Part shown: positions 35,250 to 43,624 of the stretch, in pieces
How positions within the stretch are numbered: the first letter of the stretch is position 1
Layout: each line of letters begins with the position of its first letter
Assembly: GCF_028993575.1 (NCBI RefSeq)
Contig: NZ_CP118615.1
Coordinates: 6,663,001 to 6,727,000 of the forward strand
Origin: Micromonospora cathayae
Lineage (GTDB): Bacteria > Actinomycetota > Actinomycetes > Mycobacteriales > Micromonosporaceae
Reading direction: 5' to 3'
Length of the DNA: 64,000 bases
Notes under the pieces: model-generated
Database searches by the model: none
What the model saw: the letters and a program-made list of their open reading frames with translations, nothing else
Told to the model about the DNA's origin: nothing
Translations under genes and position numbers: made by a program

Positions 35250-36617
35250 TCAGTCGCGGCTGTCCGGGACCTCGGCCAGGGCGGCGGGCGTGACCGTACG
35301 CAGGAACGGCACGACCAGGGCCAGGGTCGCCACCGCGAACACGGCGAACGCGGCCCGGACACCGAACCACTCGGCGAGCAGGCCCATCAGGCCGGCGCCC
35401 ACCGGCAGCGCACCCCAGCTGAACAGCCGGGCGGCGGCGTTGTAGCGACCCAGCATGTCCCCGGAGACCAGCCGTTGGCTGATGGTCCGCGAGTTCACCG
35501 TCCACAGGGTGCCGCCCATGCCGCCGAGGAACGCGGCCACGGCGACCACCCACATGCTGGTGCTGACCGCCGGTGCCGCCACCATCGCGGCCGTACCGAG
35601 GATGTCGGCGAACATGGCCCAGCGGCGGCCGAGCCACCGGTTGATCGGCCCGACGGTCAGCGCGCCGACCAGGCCGCCGACCCCGAGCGCGCTGAGCAGG
35701 ATCCCGTAGCCCCGCGCGTCCAGATTCATGACCTTGGTCGCGACCAGCGGGATCAGCGCCAGCCAGGCACCCCAGCAGGCGGCCAGCACCGACACCACCA
35801 TGGTCATCACCCGGAGCAGGCGGTGCCGCCAGAGGGTGCGCAGCCCGGCGGCGATCTGCTGGTTGACGCTGCCGGTCGGACGCTGGTCCTCGGACCGGGG
35901 CCGGAACCGGCCGACCAGCAACGCGAGAACCAGCATCGAGATGACGAACGTGACGCCGGTGGCACCGAGCGCCACGCTGACGCCGGCCGCCACCAGCAGA
36001 CCGCCGACGAACGGGCCGCAGAACTCGTTGCAGACGGTTTCGGCACCGGCCACCCAGGAGTTCGTCCGTTCCCGGTCCCGGGCCGGTACCACCGCCGGCA
36101 CGATCGCCGCCCCGGCGGTGAGCGCCACCACCGAGGCCACGCCCAGGGTCAGCCCGGACGCGTACAGCAGCGGCAGGCTGACCGCGTCCAGCGCGACGAC
36201 GACGAACAGCCCGGCGATGGTGGCCAGCCGGACCAGTTCCGCCGCCCACAGCAGTCGACGGCGATCGAACCGGTCGACCAGCACACCGACGTGCAACGCC
36301 ACCAGCAGCCAGGGCAGGGTGAGCGTGAGCGCCACGCCGGAGATCTGCGCCGGTGATTCGGTGAGCCGGGTGGCCAGCAACGGCAGGATCACCTTGGTGA
36401 CACCGTCGGCCAGGTTCGTCATCGCGGTGAAGAGCACCAGCACCACCGTGTTCCGGCTGCCGGCGACGGCCGTGCCGGTGACCGGTGGGGACGCCGTCAC
36501 GCTGGTGCCCCGATCGGTCACCACGCACTCCAAGTCCTCGGCCCCGGGCGGTGTGTCCACATCGTACGGCAGCGTGCGGCTCACCCCGCCCCGCTTATCC
36601 GGCGCACTGTGCGGCAT
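35250..36617 (-). CDS. MFS transporter, 12-segment
   Basis: The 455-residue inner-membrane protein has about twelve hydrophobic segments and the MFS loop motif VGVLVDRFDRRRLLWAAELVR after segment 2. It resembles drug-efflux MFS proteins (MFS_3/EntS-like). The ATG at 36617 is preceded by GGAAAGG; a GTG near 36521, also with a ribosome-like site, would remove a 32-residue hydrophilic N-terminus. It is a single gene, convergent with the sugar cluster. The substrate cannot be predicted. Confidence 0.88.
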   Translation of the reverse strand: MPHSAPDKRGGVSRTLPYDVDTPPGAEDLECVVTDRGTSVTASPPVTGTAVAGSRNTVVLVLFTAMTNLADGVTKVILPLLATRLTESPAQISGVALTLTLPWLLVALHVGVLVDRFDRRRLLWAAELVRLATIAGLFVVVALDAVSLPLLYASGLTLGVASVVALTAGAAIVPAVVPARDRERTNSWVAGAETVCNEFCGPFVGGLLVAAGVSVALGATGVTFVISMLVLALLVGRFRPRSEDQRPTGSVNQQIAAGLRTLWRHRLLRVMTMVVSVLAACWGAWLALIPLVATKVMNLDARGYGILLSALGVGGLVGALTVGPINRWLGRRWAMFADILGTAAMVAAPAVSTSMWVVAVAAFLGGMGGTLWTVNSRTISQRLVSGDMLGRYNAAARLFSWGALPVGAGLMGLLAEWFGVRAAFAVFAVATLALVVPFLRTVTPAALAEVPDSRD

Positions 36618-36738
36618 GTTGGCCTTTCCGAACAGGAGGAAGCCCCGAGATGCCGCATCTTGTGTTGATCACTCCGCCGGGGCGGGTGCAGCGGCGGGCG
36701 GGTGCGGCGGCGGGCGGGTGCGACGGCGGAGGAAGCCG

Positions 36739-37365
36739 TCAGCGCTCCGGGCGGCGCGCCCAGAAGAGGGTGTGTCCGCTGGTGCCTTCCGGGACGAAGT
36801 CCTCGACGGTGACGGTCAGTCCCGCCCGGTGGAGCCACGACCGGTAGGTGGCGGCGTCGGCGTGGCTCCACCACATGGTGGCGGGGCCGCCGAGCCAGTT
36901 GTCGTCGGTGCCGGTCCAGGCGTCCCTGCCGACGGTGGTCAGCAGCCAGCCGCCGGGGCGCAGCCAGGTGGCGATGCGCTCGATGAGCTTCGGCTGGTCG
37001 GCCAGCGGCATGTGGATCAGGGCGTACAGGCAGACCACCGCGTCGAACGAGGCCGGCGGCAGGTCGAGCCGGGTGGCGTCGGCGCGGAGGAAGGTCGCGG
37101 TGGGCACCAGGCGGCGGGCCCGTGCGACCTGTACGTCGCTGATGTCCACGCCGGTGACCTGGTGCCCCGCGTCGGCGAGGAAACGGGCGGCCGGTACGCC
37201 ACAGCCGCAGCCGAGGTCGAGGACCGCCGCCGGGGCGGGCAGGCGCTGGTGGAGGTCGGCGAGCCAGGGGGCGTACCCGCCGTCGTCGGCGTCGTCGGCC
37301 CGGTAGTGGTACGAGAGTGCGTCGTACCCGCGTCGGACCAGGTCCCGCTCGTCGTAGCCGCCCAT
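36739..37365 (-). CDS. Class I SAM-dependent methyltransferase
   Basis: The SAM-binding motif I is clear (VLDLGCGCGVPAARFLADAG), followed by TGVDISDVQVARAR and motif IV-like FDAVVCLYALIHM. The C-terminal part is Trp-rich (DDNWLGGPATMWWSHADAATYRSWL). Starting at the ATG 37365 gives 208 residues; an upstream ATG at 37428 would add 21. No neighbouring pathway indicates the substrate. Confidence 0.88.
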   Translation of the reverse strand: MGGYDERDLVRRGYDALSYHYRADDADDGGYAPWLADLHQRLPAPAAVLDLGCGCGVPAARFLADAGHQVTGVDISDVQVARARRLVPTATFLRADATRLDLPPASFDAVVCLYALIHMPLADQPKLIERIATWLRPGGWLLTTVGRDAWTGTDDNWLGGPATMWWSHADAATYRSWLHRAGLTVTVEDFVPEGTSGHTLFWARRPER

Positions 37366-37417
37366 CCGGGAGACGCTACAAGCGTCGGCGTCCGCTGCCG
37401 ATCCGTTTACGACCCGG

Positions 37418-37966
37418 TCACGTCGCATCGCCCAGCACCGACCGGGTCAACGCGGTCAGTCCGGCGTCCCAGCGCTCATCGGACCAGTCGGCCAGATGCT
37501 CCACGAGGTCGCTACGGACGGCCGCCAGCAGGACGTGGGCGAGGTAGTCCGCCGACTCCGGGCCCCGCGCCTCGGCGACCAGACCGGCCAACAGGCTGTG
37601 CCACTGCCCGTACGACCCGGCGCGGTAGGGGCTGCCGTTGCCCGCGTTCTCCAGGGCCAGCGTCAGCACCCGGTTGTCCCGCTTGAACCGGACCAGTTCG
37701 CGGAGCAGGTGCCGGGCACGTTCCGCCGGCGGACCGGCCGGCTGGTCCGCCGCGAGTGCCGCCCGGAGGCGGTCGCCGCGTTCGGCGTGCAGGGCACGGA
37801 CGAGTCCCAGCCGATCGCCGAAGTGCCGGAACAGGGTGCCCTTGCCCACTCCGGCGGCGACCGCGACGTCGTCCATCGAGACCTGGTCAGGGTCGGTCGC
37901 GGCCGCGAACAGCCGGTCCGCCGCGGCCAGCACCGCCCCCCGATTGCGTACCGCGTCGGCGCGCAC
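37418..37966 (-). CDS. TetR-family transcriptional regulator
   Basis: The 182-residue protein has the TetR helix-turn-helix (SMDDVAVAAGVGKGTLFRHFGDRLGL) and a helical ligand domain. GGGAGG precedes the GTG at 37966, which is chosen over a much longer open frame. It is divergent from an NTF2-like/NmrA-like gene pair, and two matching palindromes lie between them. It therefore probably represses that pair and itself. Confidence 0.9.
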   Translation of the reverse strand: MRADAVRNRGAVLAAADRLFAAATDPDQVSMDDVAVAAGVGKGTLFRHFGDRLGLVRALHAERGDRLRAALAADQPAGPPAERARHLLRELVRFKRDNRVLTLALENAGNGSPYRAGSYGQWHSLLAGLVAEARGPESADYLAHVLLAAVRSDLVEHLADWSDERWDAGLTALTRSVLGDAT

Positions 37967-37985
37967 ATCACCCTCCCCTCGCAAA

Positions 37986-38027
37986 CGGACCGACAGTCCG
38001 TTAAGCTCTAACCGGACCGACCGTCCG
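37986..38027. promoter_or_regulatory. Two TetR operator palindromes
   Basis: CGGACCGACAGTCCG (37986-38000) and CGGACCGACCGTCCG (38013-38027) share CGGAC-N5-GTCCG and are 27 bp apart. They sit between the divergent TetR and NTF2-like genes, 20 bp from the TetR start. Position and symmetry support control of both promoters by the TetR protein. Confidence 0.8.
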
Positions 38028-38074
38028 CTTATCGTAGTCCGTGGCGGACGGCCACCGACCAAGAGGGGACGCCT

Positions 38075-38491
38075 GTGCCGAAGACCACCGTCGACCTGTT
38101 CCACCAGGCCATCGACCTGCTGCTCGCCAAGGACATGGCGGGCTTCGTCGCGCTGTTCGCCGACGACGGCGTGCTGGAGTTCCCGTTCGCGCCACCCGGT
38201 CAGCCGAGCCGGGTGGCCGGCCGGGCCGCGTTGCACGACTACCTGATCGGCTACCCGGAGATGCTCGACGTCCGTGAGATCACCGAGGTCACCGTGCACC
38301 AGACCGTCGACCCGGCGGTGGTCGTCACCGAGTTCACCGCCGGGGGCGTCGTCGTCGCCACCGGGAAGCCGTACCAGATGCGGTACATCGCCGTCCTGAC
38401 CGCCCGCGACGGGCACCTCGTGCACTACCGCGACTACTGGAATCCGCAGGCCGCGCAGGAACTGCTCGGCGGAGGGCTGGTCCGTTCATGA
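38075..38491 (+). CDS. NTF2-like/SnoaL-type small protein
   Basis: The 138-residue protein has the cone-shaped SnoaL/ketosteroid-isomerase-like fold, with DLFHQAIDLLLAKDMAGFVALFADDGVLEFPFAP at its start and a final strand GHLVHYRDYWNPQAAQELLGGG. Such proteins act as small cyclases, isomerases or ligand binders. It starts at a GTG with an AGGGGA site. Its stop overlaps the NmrA-like gene (ATGA), so the two are coupled. Confidence 0.85.
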   Translation: MPKTTVDLFHQAIDLLLAKDMAGFVALFADDGVLEFPFAPPGQPSRVAGRAALHDYLIGYPEMLDVREITEVTVHQTVDPAVVVTEFTAGGVVVATGKPYQMRYIAVLTARDGHLVHYRDYWNPQAAQELLGGGLVRS

Positions 38492-39357
38492 TCCTCGTCA
38501 TCGGGGGCACCGGCACGACCGGCCGCCTCGTCACCGCGAAACTCGCCGCCACCGCCCACCCGGTCCGCGTCACCAGCCGCCGGGCATCCGCCGGAGACGT
38601 CCGTTTCGACTGGTACGACCCCGGCACCCACACCGCCGCACTGGACGGCGTGACCGGCCTGTACCTGATCCCGCCCGTCGGCGACGTCGACCCGGCACCC
38701 GTCATGCTGCCCTTCCTGGACCTGGCCCGACGGGCCGGCGTACGGCGGGCCGTCCTGCTCAGCTCCTCGGCGATCGGGGCCGGCGATCCCGGGCTGGGCG
38801 AGGTGCAGGCCCGGCTCGGCGGGCTGCTCCCCGAATGGGCGGTGCTGCGACCGTCCTGGTTCATGGAGAACTTCGTGGGCGACCATCCGCACGCGGCGAG
38901 CGTCCGGGAGCGCGGCGAGATCGTCAGCGCCACCGGCGACGCAAGGGTGGCGTTCGTCGATCCGGCCGACATCGCCGAGGTGGCCGTCCGCGCCCTCACC
39001 GACCCGACGCCACACGACACCGAGCACATCGTCACCGGGCCGGAACGGTTGACTTACGCCGACGTCGCCGCGATCCTCACCGACCTCGGCGGACGCCCGG
39101 TCCGGCACCGTGCCGTCGACGAGGACGCGCTCGCGGCGTACCACGAACGGCACGGCCTTCCGCCCGACTTCGCCCGCCTCCTCGCGGGCCTGGACACGGC
39201 GGTCGCGGCCGGCGCGGAGGACCGGACCACCAGCACCGTCGCGGACGTGACCGGCCGACCGCCCCGGTCCTTCCGGGACTTCTGCCGCGACCGGCTGCCC
39301 GACGGGCTCCCGACCGGGGCCGGACAACCTGCCGCCCCGGACCGGGACCGGGCCTGA
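38488..39357 (+). CDS. NmrA-like/atypical SDR NAD(P)-binding protein
   Basis: The 289-residue protein has the glycine motif VIGGTGTTGRLV and the atypical-SDR (NmrA/HSCARG) layout: VRVTSRRAS, ALDGVTGLYLIPP, AVLLSSSAIG and an RPSWFMENFVGD block. There is no classical YxxxK active site, so it may be a redox sensor or quinone-oxidoreductase-like enzyme. It is coupled to the NTF2-like gene under TetR control, suggesting a stress- or ligand-inducible detoxification pair. Confidence 0.88.
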   Translation: MILVIGGTGTTGRLVTAKLAATAHPVRVTSRRASAGDVRFDWYDPGTHTAALDGVTGLYLIPPVGDVDPAPVMLPFLDLARRAGVRRAVLLSSSAIGAGDPGLGEVQARLGGLLPEWAVLRPSWFMENFVGDHPHAASVRERGEIVSATGDARVAFVDPADIAEVAVRALTDPTPHDTEHIVTGPERLTYADVAAILTDLGGRPVRHRAVDEDALAAYHERHGLPPDFARLLAGLDTAVAAGAEDRTTSTVADVTGRPPRSFRDFCRDRLPDGLPTGAGQPAAPDRDRA

Positions 39358-39438
39358 CCAGCCGGTTCACCCTCCTGCCGGGATGCGTCGCGGCACGTCC
39401 GGTGATGCGGATCGACCGACGGTGTCGACCGGTTCCGG

Positions 39439-40731
39439 TCAGGCCGGGCCGGTGACCAACGGGTCGTGGACCCGGCCGAGGAAGAGGGGCACACCGGTGG
39501 ACCGGTCGTGGATGACGTACAGGAACGGCCGGTTGACGAAGAACTGCGGCCCCTGCGGGATCGTCGGCGGCCGGACGATGACGGCCGACGCGGCGGCGGC
39601 CTCGGTACCCTTCTCGTCCACCGCGATGAACGTCTCGTGCGCCACGTTGTCGATACGCAGGGCCGGTTCGGTGCTCATCGCGGCGAAGTCGGCCCGGGTG
39701 GAGAACGCGGTGGGCATGCCGAGGCCGCTCAGCACCGCGCCCAGCTCGGCCGGCAGGCGGAACGTCCAGCGGGGCAGACGTAGCTGGACGTCGGTGGTCC
39801 GGAACCCGGTGAGCAGCTCCCCCAGCCACGTCGCGTCGACGCTCGCCTCGACCGTGGCGAGGTCGCCCCGGGTCGGCATGACGATGGCCATGGCGAGTCC
39901 GTCGCCCGCGTACGGCACGTCGACCGCACGCCACCCGTCCCCCTCCAGGTAGCCCATCCGGTCGAACGGCCCGCGCATGACCGGGACGCCGACGACGGTA
40001 CCGTCGTCCCGGGTGAACGGCTCCACCGCCGTGGCCGTCGGGGTGAACGGGTACTTCCAGGCGGCCTTGAGGTAGACCGTGTTGGTCAGCACCAGGCTGG
40101 TGTCGGCACCCACCGCGTCGGACGGCAACAACTCCGGGATCTTCGCGTTGGTCCGGTCGGACACCCAGGTGTTGATCTCCTGGCGGGCCGCCTCCGGCGC
40201 GCCGCGGAAGTCGACCGGGTGCGGCACGGCACCGTAGTAGCCGGCCAGGGTGTCCCGGAATCCGGGTCGCAGGCCCAGGTCGAGGCGGCTCCACAGGGCG
40301 TTGGCCGTGGTCAGGCGGGGCAGCCTGACTCCGTCGCCGTCCTGGTACCGGCCGGCGAGCAGCTGGTCGACGGCGTTGAGCCCACTGTCGAGCGCGCCGG
40401 GGCGCGGATACGGCGCGTGGAGCACCGCGTCCATCTCGTCCGCCGAGGTCGAGCCGGCGCCCGCCCTGGTCATCGCGAGCGCGAGCCCGACCGAGTACGG
40501 CGCGCACACCACGTTGCCGCCCGCGCGGGTCGACGCCAACGCGCGGTAGAGGTCGGCGGTGAAGCCGCGTACGGCGGTCGCGGCGGGCGGCACGGTGGCC
40601 GGGTCGGCGGGTACCCGGTCCGGGTCCGTCGACGTGGACGGCGTGCCCAGCCAACGGGGACGAGCCGGGGCGGCGGTGAGGGCAGCGGCAGCAAGGGGTA
40701 CCGCCCGCAGGACCGATCGACGCGAGACCAT
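39439..40731 (-). CDS. Secreted serpin-family protein
   Basis: Serpins trap target serine or cysteine proteases by a suicide loop. The 430-residue precursor starts with a Tat-like signal (MVSRRSVLRAVPLAAAALTAAPA). The serpin fold follows: VVCAPYSVGLALAMTRAGAG, LTNTVYLKAAWKYPF, MAIVMPTRG, and the hinge/loop region HETFIAVDEKGTEAAAASAV. The small-residue hinge (GTEAAAASA) indicates an inhibitory rather than non-inhibitory serpin. The C-terminal FLYVIHDRSTGVPLFLGRV is the family ending. The target protease cannot be inferred. Confidence 0.92.
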   Translation of the reverse strand: MVSRRSVLRAVPLAAAALTAAPARPRWLGTPSTSTDPDRVPADPATVPPAATAVRGFTADLYRALASTRAGGNVVCAPYSVGLALAMTRAGAGSTSADEMDAVLHAPYPRPGALDSGLNAVDQLLAGRYQDGDGVRLPRLTTANALWSRLDLGLRPGFRDTLAGYYGAVPHPVDFRGAPEAARQEINTWVSDRTNAKIPELLPSDAVGADTSLVLTNTVYLKAAWKYPFTPTATAVEPFTRDDGTVVGVPVMRGPFDRMGYLEGDGWRAVDVPYAGDGLAMAIVMPTRGDLATVEASVDATWLGELLTGFRTTDVQLRLPRWTFRLPAELGAVLSGLGMPTAFSTRADFAAMSTEPALRIDNVAHETFIAVDEKGTEAAAASAVIVRPPTIPQGPQFFVNRPFLYVIHDRSTGVPLFLGRVHDPLVTGPA

Positions 40732-40892
40732 GTGGCGACGGTAGGCCGGTCCGTTGTGGACGCGCCAGGCACCGGCCGCATTTTATCGAAGTCTGACGAT
40801 GTTTGCCCAGATGACCGGCACCCGCTGCGGTCGTGACGCCCCCTGGTCGACGCTTGCGATCATCAGGGCCTCGACCACTTACAGGAGCGTGG

Positions 40893-41636
40893 ATGAAGAC
40901 CGTCACACGTGAGATCGCAGGCCTCGTGATCGGCCTGATCGGCATCGTGCTGTTGGGCATCGGGCTGAACGGCGTACTCGACATCGGCAGTTGCGCCTCC
41001 GGTGGCCCGTATGCGATCACCCGGCCCTGCCCGGAGGGCTCGGATGCCCTGTTCTGGCTGTCGATGAGCGGTGCGCTCATGTGGGTACTGGGCTTCATCG
41101 TCAGCGGGCGGGGCTTCTCCGAACCGGGCACCGGGCAGGTCCTGTGGACGGCCGGCTTCGCCGGAGGCGGCACCGCCCTGCTGGTGAAGGTGCTCACCCA
41201 ACCGTCGATGCCGCCGGACGCACGGCTCGGCGCGTCCATCGTGGCCGCCGTGTGCATCCCGATGGGCCTGGCCGTCGGGATCGTCGGGATCGTGCAACTC
41301 GTCCGCCGACGGGGTCGACGCGGCAGCGGACCGGGACGGACGAAGGACGGTGCCCGGACCGCTGCCGCGCCACGCCGGAGCACCCCGTGGACGCGGCTGA
41401 AGGCCCTGCACGATCTGCGGAGTACCGGAGCGCTCACCCGCGAGGAGTTCGACGTCCTCAAGGCCGGTCTGGCCGACCCCGAGCCGGCCGACCGACGGAA
41501 GCCGGCGGTCGACCGTGTCGCCCTGATCCGGCAACTGGCCGACCAGCGGGCCTCGGGAGCGTTGAGCACGGAGCAGTTCGAGGCCAGGAAGCGCAAGGTC
41601 ATGCGCGGCGAGCGGGTCGACCCGGCCGGGCGGTGA
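40893..41636 (+). CDS. Membrane protein with two SHOCT-like segments
   Basis: The 247-residue protein has four hydrophobic segments in its first 150 residues, then a basic linker. Two SHOCT-like repeats follow: LKALHDLRSTGALTREEFDV and IRQLADQRASGALSTEQFEA. SHOCT modules are short helical hairpins found at protein ends and are thought to mediate oligomer contacts. ACAGGAG precedes the ATG at 40893. No enzymatic feature is seen. Confidence 0.82.
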   Translation: MKTVTREIAGLVIGLIGIVLLGIGLNGVLDIGSCASGGPYAITRPCPEGSDALFWLSMSGALMWVLGFIVSGRGFSEPGTGQVLWTAGFAGGGTALLVKVLTQPSMPPDARLGASIVAAVCIPMGLAVGIVGIVQLVRRRGRRGSGPGRTKDGARTAAAPRRSTPWTRLKALHDLRSTGALTREEFDVLKAGLADPEPADRRKPAVDRVALIRQLADQRASGALSTEQFEARKRKVMRGERVDPAGR

Positions 41637-41700
41637 CGTCGCCGCCGGCCCTCCGACGGTGCCCGCTGCCCGGGGCGGCGGTGGGCACTATCGTGCTGAC

Positions 41701-42198
41701 GTGCACATCCGTTTCGACGTCCCCGCCGATCCCGACTACCCGGGCCGGGTGGCCGCCGCGCTCAGCAGGGTCCGGCTGCGCAGGTACGGCCAGGTCGGCG
41801 CGGTGCTGGCGGCCCTCGGGGCGGTCGGGCTCGCCGCCGCGCGCGGACCCGGGTGGGGTGAACAGCTCACACCGCTGTGGATACCCATGCTCGTGGGTGG
41901 TCTGCTGGCGATGCTGTACGCGCCATGGGCGCGGTGGCGGGCCCGGCGGCGCTCCGGCCGCTACGCGGTCGAGGGCTCCTACGACATCACCGACGAGAAC
42001 ATCATGATGCGCAGCGGCTCGGAGTCCGGCGGGATCGCCTGGGAGGGCGTCGACCAGGTGCGGGACACCACCGAGTTCTGGATCGTGTACGTCCGCGGGA
42101 ACCCGGCGACCGTGATCCCCCGCGACCTGATGTCCGCCCAGGACGCCGAGACGTTGCGTGCCTTCCTGGCCGAACGGGGACTGCTCCAGGCTCGGTGA
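41701..42198 (+). CDS. YcxB-like small membrane protein
   Basis: The 165-residue protein has a short N-terminal beta segment (HIRFDVPADPDYPGRVAAAL), two transmembrane helices near residues 35-85, and a C-terminal PH-like YcxB segment (YDITDENIMMRSGSESGGIA, then PRDLMSAQDAETLRAFLA). The GTG at 41701 is used; a frame extension upstream looks non-coding. Function is unknown. It lies 64 bp after the SHOCT gene, perhaps in one operon. Confidence 0.75.
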   Translation: MHIRFDVPADPDYPGRVAAALSRVRLRRYGQVGAVLAALGAVGLAAARGPGWGEQLTPLWIPMLVGGLLAMLYAPWARWRARRRSGRYAVEGSYDITDENIMMRSGSESGGIAWEGVDQVRDTTEFWIVYVRGNPATVIPRDLMSAQDAETLRAFLAERGLLQAR

Positions 42199-42298
42199 AC
42201 GCGGCTGCCGCCGAGCGGACGGCGGGGCCATCGAAGCACTGCGCGCAGAACCCTCACTCGGACCGGCAGGGACCACCTCCGTACACCTGCCGCCGGAT

Positions 42299-42327
42299 TT
42301 GACAGCCCTATAGCTACCGGCTATCTA
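42299..42327 (+). promoter_or_regulatory. Consensus promoter with an embedded operator
   Basis: TTGACA (42299-42304) and TATCTA (42322-42327) are 17 bp apart, close to the sigma-70-type consensus and striking in this GC-rich genome. ATAGC-N5-GCTAT (42310-42324) lies in the spacer and touches the -10 element. A PadR protein encoded 32 bp downstream is the likely ligand. Confidence 0.82.
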
Positions 42328-42358
42328 TTAACGATCCGGAGCGAGGGAGTGTGCCGGG

Positions 42359-42898
42359 GTGCAGGACGTGGTTCTGGCCATGCTGGCGAAGGAGCCGGCG
42401 CACGGGTACGAGTTGCGCGGACGGATGCGGGCCGCGCTCGGTCCGCTGGGCGAGTCGATGAACGCCGGGCAGATCTACGTGGCGCTGGCCCGGCTGGGCA
42501 AGGCCGGACTGGTGACGTCGGAGCGGGCCGAGGGTCTGCCGGACCGGCCCGATCGCCGGGTCTACGCGCTGACGCCGGCCGGACAGCAGCGGGTCGCGGG
42601 GTGGTTGGCCGAGGTGAACTGGCCGAAGCCGGACCTTACGGAGTTCCACCTGAAGTTGGTGGCCGCCGCGGCCGGACGGCTGGCTGATCCGGTGGAACTG
42701 GTCGACGCGCAGCGGCGCGAGGTGCTGCGTCGACTGCGCGACACCCAGCGCGCGGCGCTGGACCGGTCGGTGGATCCGGTCGCCGGGCTGCTGCTGGAGG
42801 GCGTCGTGCTGCGGCTGCGGGCCGACCTGGAATGGCTGGAGGCATGCGAACGCATGTGGACCGGACGGGATCGGGCAGGGCGGAGGGCAAAGGCATGA
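42359..42898 (+). CDS. PadR-family transcriptional regulator
   Basis: The 179-residue repressor has the PadR winged helix (VVLAMLAKEPAHGYELRGRM, then GQIYVALARLGKAGLVTSER and VYALTPAGQQRV). A Vir-type helical C-terminal dimerisation domain follows. It starts at a GTG and ends inside the ATPase start (ATGA overlap). PadR-ABC-FtsX operons typically export antimicrobial peptides and respond to them. Autoregulation through the palindrome in its promoter is likely. Confidence 0.9.
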   Translation: MQDVVLAMLAKEPAHGYELRGRMRAALGPLGESMNAGQIYVALARLGKAGLVTSERAEGLPDRPDRRVYALTPAGQQRVAGWLAEVNWPKPDLTEFHLKLVAAAAGRLADPVELVDAQRREVLRRLRDTQRAALDRSVDPVAGLLLEGVVLRLRADLEWLEACERMWTGRDRAGRRAKA

Positions 42899-43623
42899 CC
42901 GGTTCGGTGGCGCTGCGGGCACGTGGGCTCACCAAGTGGTACGGCTCGCACAACGCGCTGGTACGCGCGGTCGACGAGGTCGACCTGGACGTGCCCGTCG
43001 GACAGACCTTGGCGATCATGGGCCCGAGCGGCTGCGGCAAGTCCACCCTGCTGCACATGCTCGGCGGGCTGCAACGCCCGACCGACGGGCAGGTGTGGCT
43101 GGCCGAGCACCGGATCGACACGATGAGCGAACGGGCCCTGGCCCGGCTGCGGCGCGACGGCGTCGGGTTCGTCTTCCAGTCGTTCCACCTCATGGAGGAA
43201 CTCACCGCCGTGGAGAACGTGGAACTGGCCGCGCTGCTGGCCGGCCGGCCTCCGGGGCGGGCACGCAAGCGGGCGATGTACCTGCTGGACCGGGTCGGGC
43301 TCGCCGACCGCGCCGCACACCTGCCCTCGGCGTTGTCCGGTGGGCAGCGCCAGCGGGTCGCCATCGCCCGCGCGTTGAGCAACGAGCCGCTGGTCGTACT
43401 GGCCGACGAACCCACCGGCAACCTGGACAGCGCCGCCACCCTGGAGGTGCTGCGGCTGTTCGAGGAGTTGCACGCCACAGGACAGACCCTCGTGGTGGTC
43501 ACCCATGACGCCCGCATCGCCGCGGTCGCCGACCGGGTGATCTCCATGCGCGACGGGGCGTTCGCCGACGACAGCCGGTTCGCCACCACCGCAACCGGCA
43601 CCGGCCTCGGCGGGTGGCGCTGA
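42895..43623 (+). CDS. ABC transporter ATPase, MacB/LolD type
   Basis: The 242-residue ATPase has Walker A GPSGCGKSTLLHML, Q-loop FVFQSFHLMEELTAVENVEL, signature LSGGQRQRVAIARAL, Walker B VVLADEPTGNLDS and H-loop VTHD. These fit the LolD/MacB/BceA branch that works with FtsX permeases. It is coupled to PadR upstream and to the FtsX-type permease one base downstream. Confidence 0.93.
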   Translation: MTGSVALRARGLTKWYGSHNALVRAVDEVDLDVPVGQTLAIMGPSGCGKSTLLHMLGGLQRPTDGQVWLAEHRIDTMSERALARLRRDGVGFVFQSFHLMEELTAVENVELAALLAGRPPGRARKRAMYLLDRVGLADRAAHLPSALSGGQRQRVAIARALSNEPLVVLADEPTGNLDSAATLEVLRLFEELHATGQTLVVVTHDARIAAVADRVISMRDGAFADDSRFATTATGTGLGGWR

Positions 43624-43624
43624 C

